From Chromatium weissei (lineage in GTDB: Bacteria > Pseudomonadota > Gammaproteobacteria > Chromatiales > Chromatiaceae): a stretch of DNA of 64,000 nt. Both the position numbers and the translations under genes were made by a program. Of this stretch, positions 17,102 to 26,065 are shown piece by piece (the first letter of the stretch is position 1; the number at the start of each line of letters is the position of its first letter). A model generated the notes under the pieces. That model saw only the letters and a list, made by a program, of their open reading frames with translations. It had not been told where the DNA came from and ran no database searches. The DNA lies in contig NZ_NRRR01000003.1 in the NCBI RefSeq assembly GCF_016583765.1, forward strand, positions 124,001-188,000. The letters run 5' to 3'.

Positions 17102-19110
17102 TAGGGCAACGCATCCAGCGGAATGGTGGTGACCGATTCACTTTTGGGCGCGTCCGCTGCGAGGGAAATCCACCGCGCCGTTTCATCGTGAATGCGCCGA
17201 TATAACCGAATTTTTTCCTCAATGGCATCAAGCACTTCCTGCTGCTCGGCGTAGGAACGCGCCAGCCACCGCGTTTCGGTGAGATTCATCACCTGACTGG
17301 TGTAGGGCAAATCATCCAACCACGCGCCAACCTGTCCAACATCCGCCAAGCGCCCAACTTGCACCTGACTGATTTGTTCTGGATTGCGTGCCAATGCCGC
17401 CGCCGCGCCGCGCAATTGCCCGAAAAAATCCTTCGGTGTCATAAATGTCCCTTCGCCCGCTTTGAGAATGGCTTCTAGCGTTTCCTGCAAATCGCTCAAC
17501 TGATTTTTCGTAATCAGCACGCGCACTTCCAGTGTTTTCTGCGTCGGATCAAGCAGATCACGATCCGACACCCACGCATCAATCAAACGCGGTGCTTGGC
17601 TGCCGCGCTCGCGTCCCAAATACGCCAACTGCATTGCCTGTCCCACGCGAGCAGTTTCGCGCTCCACCGCCGTTGCCTTCGAATCTTCTGCGGCTGGCGC
17701 GGCGAGCATTTGCCCAGCACGAATGCCGCTGATTTGTTTCATCAGCGCATCGGCGAGGTTGTCAACCTGCGCACCGAATTCGTCCACCGCGCCGCCTTTA
17801 ACTGGAAAATACAGCGCCCCAGCATCGCCCCAGCGACTGAGCGCCCGATATTGCGCTGCCGCCATTGCGTGCGTGTGTTGACCTTCCGGCGTGAGCAGAT
17901 GCAGCGTGGCGATGGCGATTTTGCTGCCATCGGCGACCTGATCTTTTTCCTGCGCCAGCAATCGCAATCGCTCTGCGCCCAATTTGGTACGACCGAGCGG
18001 ATCATTGGCTTCTCGCGCTCCTGCGTCGGTAATCAGCACGATGAAGCGTCCGGCATAACCGCTCCAATCAATGTTTTCAATCGCGTCATACACGCCCGCA
18101 AACGCATCTTCATTGAAACCTTGATTGGAGGTTTTCGCTTCCTTGACCTCGGTGATGCGCGACAGGAATTCGGCGGGATCACGTCCATCTTTCAGCGTTG
18201 CCACGATGCGACTGACATATTCCGTTTCCGGTGTCGCTGCCGTGTTATCGCGGAATGCCACCAACCCAAAACTCAACGCATCGCCCATTGGCGAGCCTTT
18301 GAGCTGGTCGTAAATGCGGCGCACGGCATCACGGGTGCGCGCAATGTACGGCCCCATTGAAATCGTGGTGTCGATGACAAAGACGACGGCGGTGCGGTAA
18401 TCGGTGGCGGATTTTTGATTCGCGCCTTGTATTTGATGCGGCGTGATTTCCGATGTTCCGGCTTGCAGCGTGGCGGCTGCGACATTCAACAACATCGCCG
18501 TGTGACCGCTTTCCAAATAGGTTTCTTCAAATCCCAAAATTGGCAGTAAATAAAACTGCTGATTGGGATCGATGTACGTTTCTGGCTCCTGCGCCAGCAC
18601 GGGAAAATTCGCGGGTGAATGACCGCTTTGAATCGTGGAACGCAGGCGCTCGACTTCCGACACCAGCCGCTCCGATTCCAGTAAACCGGTCAAGCTGGCG
18701 CGATCACGAAAAAACAACGCCGGTTGCCGATTTGCCGTCCGCGCAAACGCAACGGTCAAGGTTTGTCGCCAATCCATCGCTGCCGTTGCGGGCAACCAAC
18801 CTTCCACGCCATCGCGCACTGCTGCGCCCACTTCCAACCAGTCTTGTTCACCGATGCGCTGCCGAGCGTAAACGTAACGCACGGATAACGGTGGCAATTC
18901 CGCGCCTTTCGCTGCCTGTCCGGGTACAGCACTGAATCGCGCACCGGAACGCGTCAATACGCGCTGATACAAGCCCGGCTTGCCTTCCAATGCCAGCGCC
19001 TCACGCTCCGCCGCGTTCACACTCGCCGCAATCAACAGCAGCGCCAAACCGAATAACCTGCTTGACCACCGATTGCCAACTGACCACTGACCACTGACAA
19101 CTTGATTCAT
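17101..19110 (-). CDS. Periplasmic VWA-domain protein (split PpkA C-terminal half?)
   Basis: The ATG at 19110 is chosen because it overlaps the kinase stop codon as ATGA and opens a signal peptide ending near 'LIAASVNAAERE'. The open frame runs 27 codons further into the kinase gene. After an SH3-like N-terminal region ('LYQRVLTRSGARFSAVPG') comes a VWA domain at about residues 235-460: MIDAS 'VVFVIDTTISMGPYI' (DTTIS, a variant of DxSxS) and 'FIVLITDAGAREAND'. About 200 C-terminal residues are helical. In Pseudomonas PpkA the kinase and a periplasmic VWA domain are joined in one chain across the membrane; here they are two overlapping genes. It may sense an envelope ligand together with the TagR-like protein. 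Confidence 0.8.
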   Translation of the reverse strand: MNQVVSGQWSVGNRWSSRLFGLALLLIAASVNAAEREALALEGKPGLYQRVLTRSGARFSAVPGQAAKGAELPPLSVRYVYARQRIGEQDWLEVGAAVRDGVEGWLPATAAMDWRQTLTVAFARTANRQPALFFRDRASLTGLLESERLVSEVERLRSTIQSGHSPANFPVLAQEPETYIDPNQQFYLLPILGFEETYLESGHTAMLLNVAAATLQAGTSEITPHQIQGANQKSATDYRTAVVFVIDTTISMGPYIARTRDAVRRIYDQLKGSPMGDALSFGLVAFRDNTAATPETEYVSRIVATLKDGRDPAEFLSRITEVKEAKTSNQGFNEDAFAGVYDAIENIDWSGYAGRFIVLITDAGAREANDPLGRTKLGAERLRLLAQEKDQVADGSKIAIATLHLLTPEGQHTHAMAAAQYRALSRWGDAGALYFPVKGGAVDEFGAQVDNLADALMKQISGIRAGQMLAAPAAEDSKATAVERETARVGQAMQLAYLGRERGSQAPRLIDAWVSDRDLLDPTQKTLEVRVLITKNQLSDLQETLEAILKAGEGTFMTPKDFFGQLRGAAAALARNPEQISQVQVGRLADVGQVGAWLDDLPYTSQVMNLTETRWLARSYAEQQEVLDAIEEKIRLYRRIHDETARWISLAADAPKSESVTTIPLDALP

Positions 19111-20759
19111 GGTTTCACCTCCGCCGCAGACAACGCCTTTAACCGTTCGCTCGCAGTCGCCACGCCCAATTCCGCAGCGCGTTGATACCAATCACGCGCT
19201 TTCTCCGCATTCGGTTTAGAAAAAGGTGAAGTCGTCGCTGACCAATGATTTGGATCGTAAAATTCGCCGAGCGTCAAACAGGCTGCGCCATCGCCGTTAT
19301 TGGCGAGCAGCCGAATCAAAATGAATGCGGCATCGCGTTGATGCGCTGCTTGCAGCCGTTCAATCAGTATTCGACTTTGCGCCACTGGCGGCGGAGTGCC
19401 CGCTGCGTAACGCGTTTGCACCAGCGCCAGCGCATCATTCAAGCGTTCGGCTTGCAGCAGCGTTGCCAATTCGTCAGTGGCGACTGGTGGTGCGGCTGGC
19501 GTGATCACCGGCGCGGCTGGCGCGGCAATTATCGGCGGTGGCGCAGTGACGAGCGGAGAATCAAGTGGACGCAAAATCCAATATAAACCGACACTTGCGC
19601 CTGTCAAAAGAGTGATCACGCCGAGTGCGAGCAGCCAGCGCCGACTACCGGAGGCGGTCACCGGCGATTCAACCCACGCATTCAGCGCCGTTTTATTTGA
19701 TGCTTTGTCGCTCGTGGTCGATGGCGTTATCAGCGCCAGCATCATCTTTGCTGGCCAGCGTTCTATCAGCAATTCCACGCTCGCTGGACGATGTTCAGGA
19801 TCGGGTTGCAGCATCATTTGCAACCAATCGCCGAGCGCCGGTGAAAGTCCACTTAAATCAGGTAGCTGTTGACGGCAACGCAGCGCATCCATGAAATCGC
19901 CGCCCATGTCCAATGGCTGTCCAGTCGCTGCGGCCACCAGCACCAAACCGAGGCTGTAAATGTCCGTGCGCGCATCGACCACGCCACCAAACATGCCGAA
20001 TTGTTCCGGTGCAGCGTAACGGTATTTGCCCGCAAAGGCAGTGCCGACGATGGTTTTTTGGTCGGGATCGGTCAGTTTGCACAGCCCGAAATCAATCAGT
20101 TTGGCGGCGGCAATGTCACCGTTCGGCAAAATCACGTTGTCCGGCGACAAATCACGGTGAATTGCGCCCTGATGATGCGCGGCAGCCAATCCCGCACACA
20201 GCCGGTCGCGCAGTGTCAGCACTTCAGCAACGGTCAACGGCTGGCGCTTGAGCCGATCCGACAGCGGAATGCCTTCGACATATTCCATCACCAGATAATC
20301 GCGTCCCTGCGCATCGCGGACGAAACCGTCGTAATTCACGACTGCATCGTGACGCACGCCGCGCAGCACTCGCGCCTCGCGGTAAAACAAATCCATGACT
20401 TGCGTGTTGCCGTCCATCGAGGCGCGAATGACTTTGATCGCGTGTTCAGTGCCGAGTCCGGCATGACGCGCCAAATACACCTCGCCCATGCCGCCGCCAC
20501 CGAGCAAACGTTTGATTTGATAGGTGTTGATGATGAGCGTTTCTGGTGGAATGCCGTCGACCGGTGCGGGCGCGGGCGTAAGTTGAGTCGGAAGTTCAGC
20601 GGAAACGGCGGGTGCGGGCGCGATGGCGGTGGGTAATTCGGCTGGCGCTGGTGGCAGCGGAGCAATTTCAGTTGCCAATTCGAATGTTGGCGGTGAATTC
20701 ATCAATTCGGTCGCCAATTCAACGGGCGAAGATGGCGAGCGCGTGGATTCTTGAGTCAT
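19107..20759 (-). CDS. ppkA: Membrane Ser/Thr protein kinase (PpkA-like)
   Basis: Residues 1-75 are Pro/Ala-rich with four repeats of the form E-L-[A/P]-T (Thr 17, 30, 44, 58). The Hanks-type kinase domain spans about 80-335: glycine loop 'LGGGGMGEVY' (86-95), Lys109, HRD 201-203 with Asn208, DFG 223-225, and 'YAAPEQFG'. All catalytic residues are present. One transmembrane helix follows at about 375-396, then about 150 residues predicted to be periplasmic, ending in a Sel1-like repeat ('EKARDWYQRAAELGVA'). It is the first gene of an overlapping operon with the order of the type VI threonine phosphorylation pathway. Its substrate is unknown, because no Fha-type scaffold is encoded in the window. 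Confidence 0.85.
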   Translation of the reverse strand: MTQESTRSPSSPVELATELMNSPPTFELATEIAPLPPAPAELPTAIAPAPAVSAELPTQLTPAPAPVDGIPPETLIINTYQIKRLLGGGGMGEVYLARHAGLGTEHAIKVIRASMDGNTQVMDLFYREARVLRGVRHDAVVNYDGFVRDAQGRDYLVMEYVEGIPLSDRLKRQPLTVAEVLTLRDRLCAGLAAAHHQGAIHRDLSPDNVILPNGDIAAAKLIDFGLCKLTDPDQKTIVGTAFAGKYRYAAPEQFGMFGGVVDARTDIYSLGLVLVAAATGQPLDMGGDFMDALRCRQQLPDLSGLSPALGDWLQMMLQPDPEHRPASVELLIERWPAKMMLALITPSTTSDKASNKTALNAWVESPVTASGSRRWLLALGVITLLTGASVGLYWILRPLDSPLVTAPPPIIAAPAAPVITPAAPPVATDELATLLQAERLNDALALVQTRYAAGTPPPVAQSRILIERLQAAHQRDAAFILIRLLANNGDGAACLTLGEFYDPNHWSATTSPFSKPNAEKARDWYQRAAELGVATASERLKALSAAEVKP

Positions 20760-20856
20760 GGAATGTTGTGCCGAACGTTAGGAATCGAGACACCATTAGC
20801 ATAGTCCGCTTTTTCAACTCAACACAGACTGAAACGTTCACTTCATTCAAAGGCAT

Positions 20857-21819
20857 TCAATCGCATTCAATCGCAAAATGATCAAAACTGCGGCGAGTCA
20901 TTTTCCACTGCTCGCCATTGTTTAATCGATATTCCAATCCAGTTGCCGCACAAATGTGACCAATCGAATGAATGGCGCAACCGCATTGCTCCGCAATAGT
21001 TTGCGCCGCATCGAGCCGAGCAGCAGGAACACAAAAACACAGTTCGTAATCATCGCCTGCGGCGAGCGGCAGTGCCCAATCGCCAGTTTGTGCAACGACT
21101 TCAGCAACTTGGGCTGATAACGGCAACTGCGCCAGCGCCAGCTTCGCGCCCACATTGGATGCCGCCAAAATGTGTTCCAAATCACCAGCCAATCCGTCGG
21201 ACAGATCAATCATCGCGGTGGCGATTTCGCGCAATTCCAGCCCCAGTGCCACTCGCGGAGTCGGATATTCCAACCGCTGTCGCAATTCCGTCGTCACTGC
21301 CGTTCCCGCCCGCAGCCCGCGCAGCGCCAATCCCGCATCGCCGAGCGTACCGCTCACGCAAATCACATCATCGACTTGCGCACCGCTGCGCCGCACCGCC
21401 GCACCTTTGGGAATAAAACCATGCACTTGCACGGTAACGCTCAACGCGCCGCGAGTGGTGTCGCCACCGACCAGTTGCACGCCGTGCGCGGTGGCGAGTG
21501 CGGCAAATCCGCGACTAAAGCCTTCAATCCATTCGAGTTCTGCGCTCGGCAACGTCAATGCCAACGTTGCCCACGCCGGTTGCGCGCCCATTGCCGCCAA
21601 ATCGCTGAGACCGACCGCCAAGGCTTTGTGCCCGACTGCGGCCGGTTCGCAGTCAGAAAAAAAATGCACGCCCGCCGACAGCGTGTCGATGCTGACCGCC
21701 AACTGTTGTCCGGCGGGAATTTCGAGCAGCGCGCAGTCGTCGCCCACACCCAGCGCGACATCCGTTCGCGCCGCGCCGAGGTCGATGAAAAAACGGCGAA
21801 TTAAATCGAATTCAGACAT
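20857..21819 (-). CDS. thiL: Thiamine-monophosphate kinase
   Basis: ThiL phosphorylates thiamine monophosphate to thiamine diphosphate, the last step of cofactor synthesis. The 320-residue protein shows the expected N-terminus ('SEFDLIRRFF'), the metal-binding 'GVGDDCALLE', 'SIDTLSAGVHF', 'GLSDLAAMGA', 'LVGGDTTRG' and 'MIDLSDGLAGDL'. It is the last gene of the ribB-ribH-nusB-thiL run, 6 bp after nusB. The usual next gene, pgpA, is not here; the kinase operon on the same strand follows after 97 bp. A direct repeat of ATTCAATCGC overlaps its stop codon. Confidence 0.94.
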   Translation of the reverse strand: MSEFDLIRRFFIDLGAARTDVALGVGDDCALLEIPAGQQLAVSIDTLSAGVHFFSDCEPAAVGHKALAVGLSDLAAMGAQPAWATLALTLPSAELEWIEGFSRGFAALATAHGVQLVGGDTTRGALSVTVQVHGFIPKGAAVRRSGAQVDDVICVSGTLGDAGLALRGLRAGTAVTTELRQRLEYPTPRVALGLELREIATAMIDLSDGLAGDLEHILAASNVGAKLALAQLPLSAQVAEVVAQTGDWALPLAAGDDYELCFCVPAARLDAAQTIAEQCGCAIHSIGHICAATGLEYRLNNGEQWKMTRRSFDHFAIECD

Positions 21820-21825
21820 GGTGAT

Positions 21826-22356
21826 TTATTCATCAACGGCGGGTGAAGCGCGGCGCGCCTGTTCTACTTTTAATGCGTGATGACGTGCGATTTTATCCAA
21901 TACGCCATTGACATATTTATGCCCTTCAAATGCACCGAGCAACTTAGTCAATTCCACTGCTTCATTGATGGCAACGCGGTCGGGAATGTTATCGGAGAAT
22001 AAAATCTCAAATGCACCGAGCCGTAAAATCGCCAATTCCACCGGATCAACCTGCACGAGTGGACGATCTAAAAAACGTTCCAATTGCGCATCAATTTCAG
22101 TGAGATGTTGCGGAACACCGGTTAATAACGTTTCCAATAACTCCAAATTGAATTGAAAACGTAAATCAGGATTCGTTTCATCGTCGTCATCTGCGCCGCT
22201 CAATGACATCGCCACAGCATCCAGCCAATCAGGATCATCGAGTAAATGACGTCCAATTGCCATTGGACTTTCACCCGTTAAACGCCATTGATAAAGCGCC
22301 AGCACGGCATAACGACGCGATTGACTGCGAGGAGTAATTTTAGTGGGTCGGCTCAT
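21826..22356 (-). CDS. nusB: Transcription antitermination factor NusB
   Basis: NusB binds boxA RNA with NusE/S10 and supports rRNA antitermination. The 176-residue protein has the family features 'SRRYAVLALYQW', 'VDPVELAILRLGAFEIL', 'VAINEAVELTKLLG' and 'KYVNGVLDKIA'. The ATG at 22356, 4 bp after the ribH stop, is preferred over a TTG four codons upstream that would overlap ribH. An acidic insert ('GADDDDETNPD') in the middle makes the protein slightly longer than the E. coli one. Position between ribH and thiL is standard for this group. Confidence 0.93.
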   Translation of the reverse strand: MSRPTKITPRSQSRRYAVLALYQWRLTGESPMAIGRHLLDDPDWLDAVAMSLSGADDDDETNPDLRFQFNLELLETLLTGVPQHLTEIDAQLERFLDRPLVQVDPVELAILRLGAFEILFSDNIPDRVAINEAVELTKLLGAFEGHKYVNGVLDKIARHHALKVEQARRASPAVDE

Positions 22357-22360
22357 GCGT

Positions 22361-22834
22361 TTAACCAAGTTGGCGCAATAAATTCGCCATTTCTAATGCG
22401 GATAATGCGGCTTCAGCGCCTTTATTTCCGGCTTTAGTTCCGGCGCGTTCAATTGCTTGTTCAATGCTATCCACCGTCAATACGCCGAAAGCAACTGGCA
22501 ATCCGTATTTCAAACTGACTTGCGCCATGCCTTTCACGCATTCACCAGCGACGTATTCAAAATGCGGAGTGCCGCCGCGAATAACTGCACCGAGTGCAAT
22601 GATCGCATCATAACCACCCTTAGCGGCAATTCGTTCAATTGCCACGGGCATTTCAAATGCGCCGGGAACGCGCACAATTGTTAAATGTTCATTGCTCACG
22701 CCGTGACGTTGTAGCGCGTCAATTGCGCCTTTTTCGAGGCTTTCGACGACGAAACTATTCCATCGTGCGACTACCAAACAAAAGCGAGAATCGGTGCTAG
22801 CGCAGAGTGTGCCTTCAAGCGTTTCAATAGGCAT
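22361..22834 (-). CDS. ribH: 6,7-dimethyl-8-ribityllumazine synthase
   Basis: RibH condenses the ribitylamino-uracil with dihydroxybutanone phosphate to give lumazine, the penultimate step of riboflavin synthesis, usually as a large oligomeric shell. The 157-residue length fits. Visible motifs are 'VVARWNSFV' (substrate-binding Phe/Trp region), '[10 protein letters not shown]', '[16 protein letters not shown]' (with the catalytic His of the family) and '[12 protein letters not shown]'. It lies 15 bp after ribB and 4 bp before nusB. Confidence 0.96.
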   Translation of the reverse strand: MPIETLEGTLCASTDSRFCLVVARWNSFVVESLEKGAIDALQRHGVSNEHLTIVRVPGAFEMPVAIERIAAKGGYDAIIALGAVIRGGTPHFEYVAGECVKGMAQVSLKYGLPVAFGVLTVDSIEQAIERAGTKAGNKGAEAALSALEMANLLRQLG

Positions 22835-22849
22835 TCTTTATTCCTCTAT

Positions 22850-23980
22850 TTAAGCCGGTTTTCCACCGGTGTATTCGACGACTTCTAAATCAAATCCAGA
22901 AATGGCGTGCATTGATTTTGGTGCACTCATGACGCGCATTTTGCGTACACCGAGATCAGCTAAAATTTGCGCACCAATTCCGTAGGTGCGCAATTCATGG
23001 CGATCCTGTGGACGTGCAAATGTTGATGTATTTTGATTCTGTGGTTGCAATTCTTTTAATCGCGCCAATACATCGATTGGACGATCACGATTGCGTAAAA
23101 TGACAATGACACCTTCGCCAACAGCAGCAATATGGCGCATGACATCACGCAGTGGCCAGCCGCAAGAGGAATGAACGGTATCAAATAAATCACAGAGCGT
23201 GTTTTGTAAATGAACGCGCACCAGTATTGGCTGATTCGCTTTAATTTCACCGAGCGTTAATGCCAAATGCAGTTCATTGTCAATGCTGTCTCGATAGGCA
23301 ATGAGTTGAAAGACACCTTCTGCAGTTGGTAATTCACAGACGCATTCGCGCAAGACTGCTTTTTCATTGCGCACGCGATATTGAATGAGGTCGGCGATGG
23401 TGCCGATTTTTAATCCGTGTGTATTCGCAAATGTTTCTAAATCTGGTCGCCGTGCCATGCTGCCGTCGTCATTCAGAATTTCGACAATGGCGGCGGCTGG
23501 ACTGAATCCGGCTAAACGCGCTAAATCGCATCCCGCTTCGGTGTGACCAGCGCGCACCAATACGCCGCCGGGCTGCGCCATTAACGGAAAAATGTGCCCG
23601 GGTTGCACGAGGTCTTTCGGGCTGGCGGTGGCGGCGACGGCGGCGCGAATGGTGACCGCACGATCCGCAGCGGAAATGCCTGTAGTCACGCCGTGTGCGG
23701 CTTCGATGGAGACGGTGAATGCGGTGGAATGCGCAGCCTGATTGTCAGTAACCATTAACGGCAGCCGCAATTGTTCACAACGTTCTTTCGTTAACGTTAA
23801 ACAAATGAGTCCGCGTCCGTATTTCGCCATGAAATTGACTGCTTCTGGTGTCACGCAATCGGCAGCCAGCAATAGATCGCCTTCATTTTCACGATCTTCA
23901 TCATCCATGATGACCACCATTCGCCCCAGACGAAGGTCGGCGATGATTTCTTCAGTGCTGTTTAAGCCGAAACTGCTCAT
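22850..23980 (-). CDS. ribB: 3,4-dihydroxy-2-butanone-4-phosphate synthase with degenerate GTP cyclohydrolase II domain
   Basis: Residues 1-205 are a complete DHBP synthase: acidic metal site '[12 protein letters not shown]', 'YGRGLICL', '[20 protein letters not shown]' and '[14 protein letters not shown]'. It converts ribulose 5-phosphate to the four-carbon unit of riboflavin. Residues about 206-376 align with GTP cyclohydrolase II, but the zinc site (one Cys, then ten residues to a CxC) is broken: the region reads '[18 protein letters not shown]'. The second activity is therefore probably lost, as in many gammaproteobacterial RibBA-like proteins, and a separate ribA is expected elsewhere. 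I looked upstream for an FMN riboswitch and did not find one. Confidence 0.9.
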   Translation of the reverse strand: MSSFGLNSTEEIIADLRLGRMVVIMDDEDRENEGDLLLAADCVTPEAVNFMAKYGRGLICLTLTKERCEQLRLPLMVTDNQAAHSTAFTVSIEAAHGVTTGISAADRAVTIRAAVAATASPKDLVQPGHIFPLMAQPGGVLVRAGHTEAGCDLARLAGFSPAAAIVEILNDDGSMARRPDLETFANTHGLKIGTIADLIQYRVRNEKAVLRECVCELPTAEGVFQLIAYRDSIDNELHLALTLGEIKANQPILVRVHLQNTLCDLFDTVHSSCGWPLRDVMRHIAAVGEGVIVILRNRDRPIDVLARLKELQPQNQNTSTFARPQDRHELRTYGIGAQILADLGVRKMRVMSAPKSMHAISGFDLEVVEYTGGKPA

Positions 23981-24149
23981 AACTGTGAAATGTCGTTTAC
24001 GGAAAAGACTGGTCAGTCTAGCAAATACTGCTTCGATTCATCACGGTAAACACGGCAACAAGCAGCGCAATTGCCATTATTTAATAAAACAAAATCAAAG
24101 CGATAACGTTAAAACCTCGCGCTGCGATACCATTTTTAACGTAAGCCTT

Positions 24150-24165
24150 GTAAGATGCGCGACAT
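24150..24165 (+). promoter_or_regulatory. Possible -10 region of tRNA-Leu promoter
   Basis: TAAGAT at 24151-24156 followed by a GC-rich stretch (GCGCGAC) directly before the tRNA looks like a -10 element with the GC-rich discriminator typical of stringently controlled stable-RNA promoters. The -35 region is not convincing. Confidence 0.35.
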
Positions 24166-24250
<85 letters not shown>

Positions 24251-24646
24251 AACACTTGATTTTACTCAATAAAGATTCATCACCAGACGACATTTCCCTA
24301 CTGGTGCTCCCATCTCCGCTACTAAACATCAATGACTTTCTCGCTTATTCATTCTGTCAATACAGAAACTGCAAATAAACTCATAGCCTGATCCTGTCTT
24401 GATACGCGCATAAAGTCTAACTCAGTCAAACCAACTTTATTTTCAGCGCGGCATTTCGATTTCTTTCCGTGTTAAATTCGAATTTACAATTAAAAATTCG
24501 CTCTACCATTGTTAAACCCATTTAACGCTTGAGACGAGCAAAAACCACTCACCAGCGAACAGCTAAAACCTTTAATTAGAGAACATCAAAATGCTGTTTA
24601 GATCAAAACGCACGCGTTTTTCATTCTCACAACGCAGAACAATACC
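24251..24646. other. Intergenic region between tRNA-Leu and ccmC
   Basis: This 396-bp stretch is AT-rich and has no convincing open frame, terminator hairpin or known riboswitch. It should contain the promoter of the ccm cluster. Candidates include a TTGATA near 24397, but no -10 at proper spacing stands out. An AT-rich near-palindrome (AATTCGAATTTACAATT) lies near 24475. Confidence 0.5.
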
Positions 24647-25405
24647 ATGAATGTTAACTGGTTCAAATTCGCATCTCCACCCGCATTTTATTCCCTTGCA
24701 GGGCGTTTAATTCCGATATTTTGGGGATTAACACTTACGCTTTTGGTTATCGGTTTATACTGGGGATTTTTCCAAACGACCGATCAACTTGGCGGCAGCA
24801 ATCCACAAAAAGAGTATTACCGCATCATTTTCATTCATGTGTCTTCAGCATGGATGTCAATGTGGCTTTATTTCGTGATGGTTGTCTGGGCAGCAATTGG
24901 TTTGGTATTCAATACGCGATTGTCATTTATGATGGCAAAAGCCATTGCTCCAACTGGCGCAGTATTCACTTTTTTAGCACTTTGGACTGGCGCATTTTGG
25001 GGACGACCGAGCTGGGGAACCTATTGGGATTGGGACCCACGCCTGACTTCAGAACTGGTGCTATTTTTCATGTATATCGGCTACATTGCTTTACATTCAG
25101 CAATTGACGATATTCGCCGTGCTGATCGCGCCTCTGCATTATTAGCCATTGTTGGTTTAGTCATGGTTCCAGTGATTTTCTGGTCAATCAATTGCCCGGA
25201 TCCAAATCAATGCGCAGCACTACATCAACGTTCCAATCTCACCAAAATCGACGGCAACATTCTATTCGCAATGTTGACCATGAGCTTGGCATTTTGGATG
25301 TATTCATTTGCTGCAACCTTTATGCGTTTACGCAGTCTCATTTTAACTCGTGAAGCTGAAAGTATTTGGGTGCGGGAACTATTAACGCAGCGTGGAGAAC
25401 AATAA
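24647..25405 (+). CDS. ccmC: Cytochrome c maturation: heme exporter/handling protein CcmC
   Basis: CcmC presents heme to CcmE in the periplasm. The 252-residue membrane protein has six hydrophobic segments, the tryptophan-rich WWD-type motif 'WGTYWDWDPRLTSELVLF', and the flanking periplasmic His residues in 'IIFIHVSSAWMSMW' and 'IALHSAIDD'. It is the first gene of the cluster here. The genes that normally precede it (ccmA, ccmB) are absent; riboflavin genes and a tRNA lie upstream instead. The ccmD start overlaps its stop (TAATG). Confidence 0.96.
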   Translation: MNVNWFKFASPPAFYSLAGRLIPIFWGLTLTLLVIGLYWGFFQTTDQLGGSNPQKEYYRIIFIHVSSAWMSMWLYFVMVVWAAIGLVFNTRLSFMMAKAIAPTGAVFTFLALWTGAFWGRPSWGTYWDWDPRLTSELVLFFMYIGYIALHSAIDDIRRADRASALLAIVGLVMVPVIFWSINCPDPNQCAALHQRSNLTKIDGNILFAMLTMSLAFWMYSFAATFMRLRSLILTREAESIWVRELLTQRGEQ

Positions 25406-25575
25406 TGGTTGAATTCTTTGTGCAAGGAGGTTACGCCTTTTTTGTTTGGGGCGCATATGGCGTTACAGCACTTCTATTAGTCGCTGAAGTCATACAACTA
25501 CGCGCCCAACGGCGTGCACTTTTTGTTCGGCTGAATCGCTTAAACCGAACGCGTGAACTTGATAAAAATCAGTGA
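25405..25575 (+). CDS. ccmD: Heme exporter protein CcmD
   Basis: A 56-residue single-pass protein starting at the ATG that overlaps the ccmC stop codon. The sequence 'GGYAFFVWGAYGVTALLLVAE' is the typical CcmD membrane helix with conserved Tyr, followed by a basic cytoplasmic tail ('LRAQRRALFVRLNRL'). CcmD stabilises the CcmC-CcmE complex and helps release of holo-CcmE. The small size and position between ccmC and ccmE make the assignment secure. Confidence 0.92.
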   Translation: MVEFFVQGGYAFFVWGAYGVTALLLVAEVIQLRAQRRALFVRLNRLNRTRELDKNQ

Positions 25576-25594
25576 TTTTGGAGCGAACACGTTA

Positions 25595-26065
25595 ATGAAA
25601 GCACGGCAAAAACGCTTGGTATTTATAGGTTTGGCAATTATTGGCATTGGCGCAGCTTCAACGCTGGCAATTACCGCACTCAACAGCAACATTTCCTATT
25701 TCTTTAGTCCATCTCAAGTATTGGCAAATGAAGCACCACCGAATCATGTTTTTCGACTTGGTGGACTGGTTACGAAAGGCAGTTTAATTCGAGAATCTGA
25801 TAGCTTAAAGATTCATTTTGATGTGACTGATAATGCCAAAACTGTCAAGGTAATTTATACGGGCATTCTTCCCGACTTATTTAGTGAAGGAAAGGGTGTC
25901 GTGACAAAAGGAAAATTGGGTGCGGATGGTGTGTTTTACGCCGAAGAAGTATTGGCAAAACATGATGAAGAATACGTTCCGCCAGAGGTCGCCAGCACCT
26001 TAAAAACTGCTCATGCTGAGGGCGTTACGAATACCGCTACCACTTCTAACGGAGCAAGCAACTAA
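25595..26065 (+). CDS. ccmE: Periplasmic heme chaperone CcmE
   Basis: CcmE binds heme covalently through a His and hands it to the CcmF/CcmH ligation complex. The start at 25595 gives a basic 'MKARQKRL' followed by one membrane anchor, as in other CcmE proteins; an in-frame ATG at 25553 would overlap ccmD. The OB-fold core is visible ('FRLGGLVTKGSL', 'DLFSEGKGVV'). The heme-binding motif reads 'LAKHDEEYVPPE', with the His at about residue 123. The stop overlaps the ccmF start (TAATG). Confidence 0.95.
   Translation: MKARQKRLVFIGLAIIGIGAASTLAITALNSNISYFFSPSQVLANEAPPNHVFRLGGLVTKGSLIRESDSLKIHFDVTDNAKTVKVIYTGILPDLFSEGKGVVTKGKLGADGVFYAEEVLAKHDEEYVPPEVASTLKTAHAEGVTNTATTSNGASN

Noticed and set aside
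23981..24165. FMN riboswitch upstream of ribB
   Set aside because: None of the conserved RFN elements (AGGGTGAAATTCCC-like segments) is present on the minus strand.
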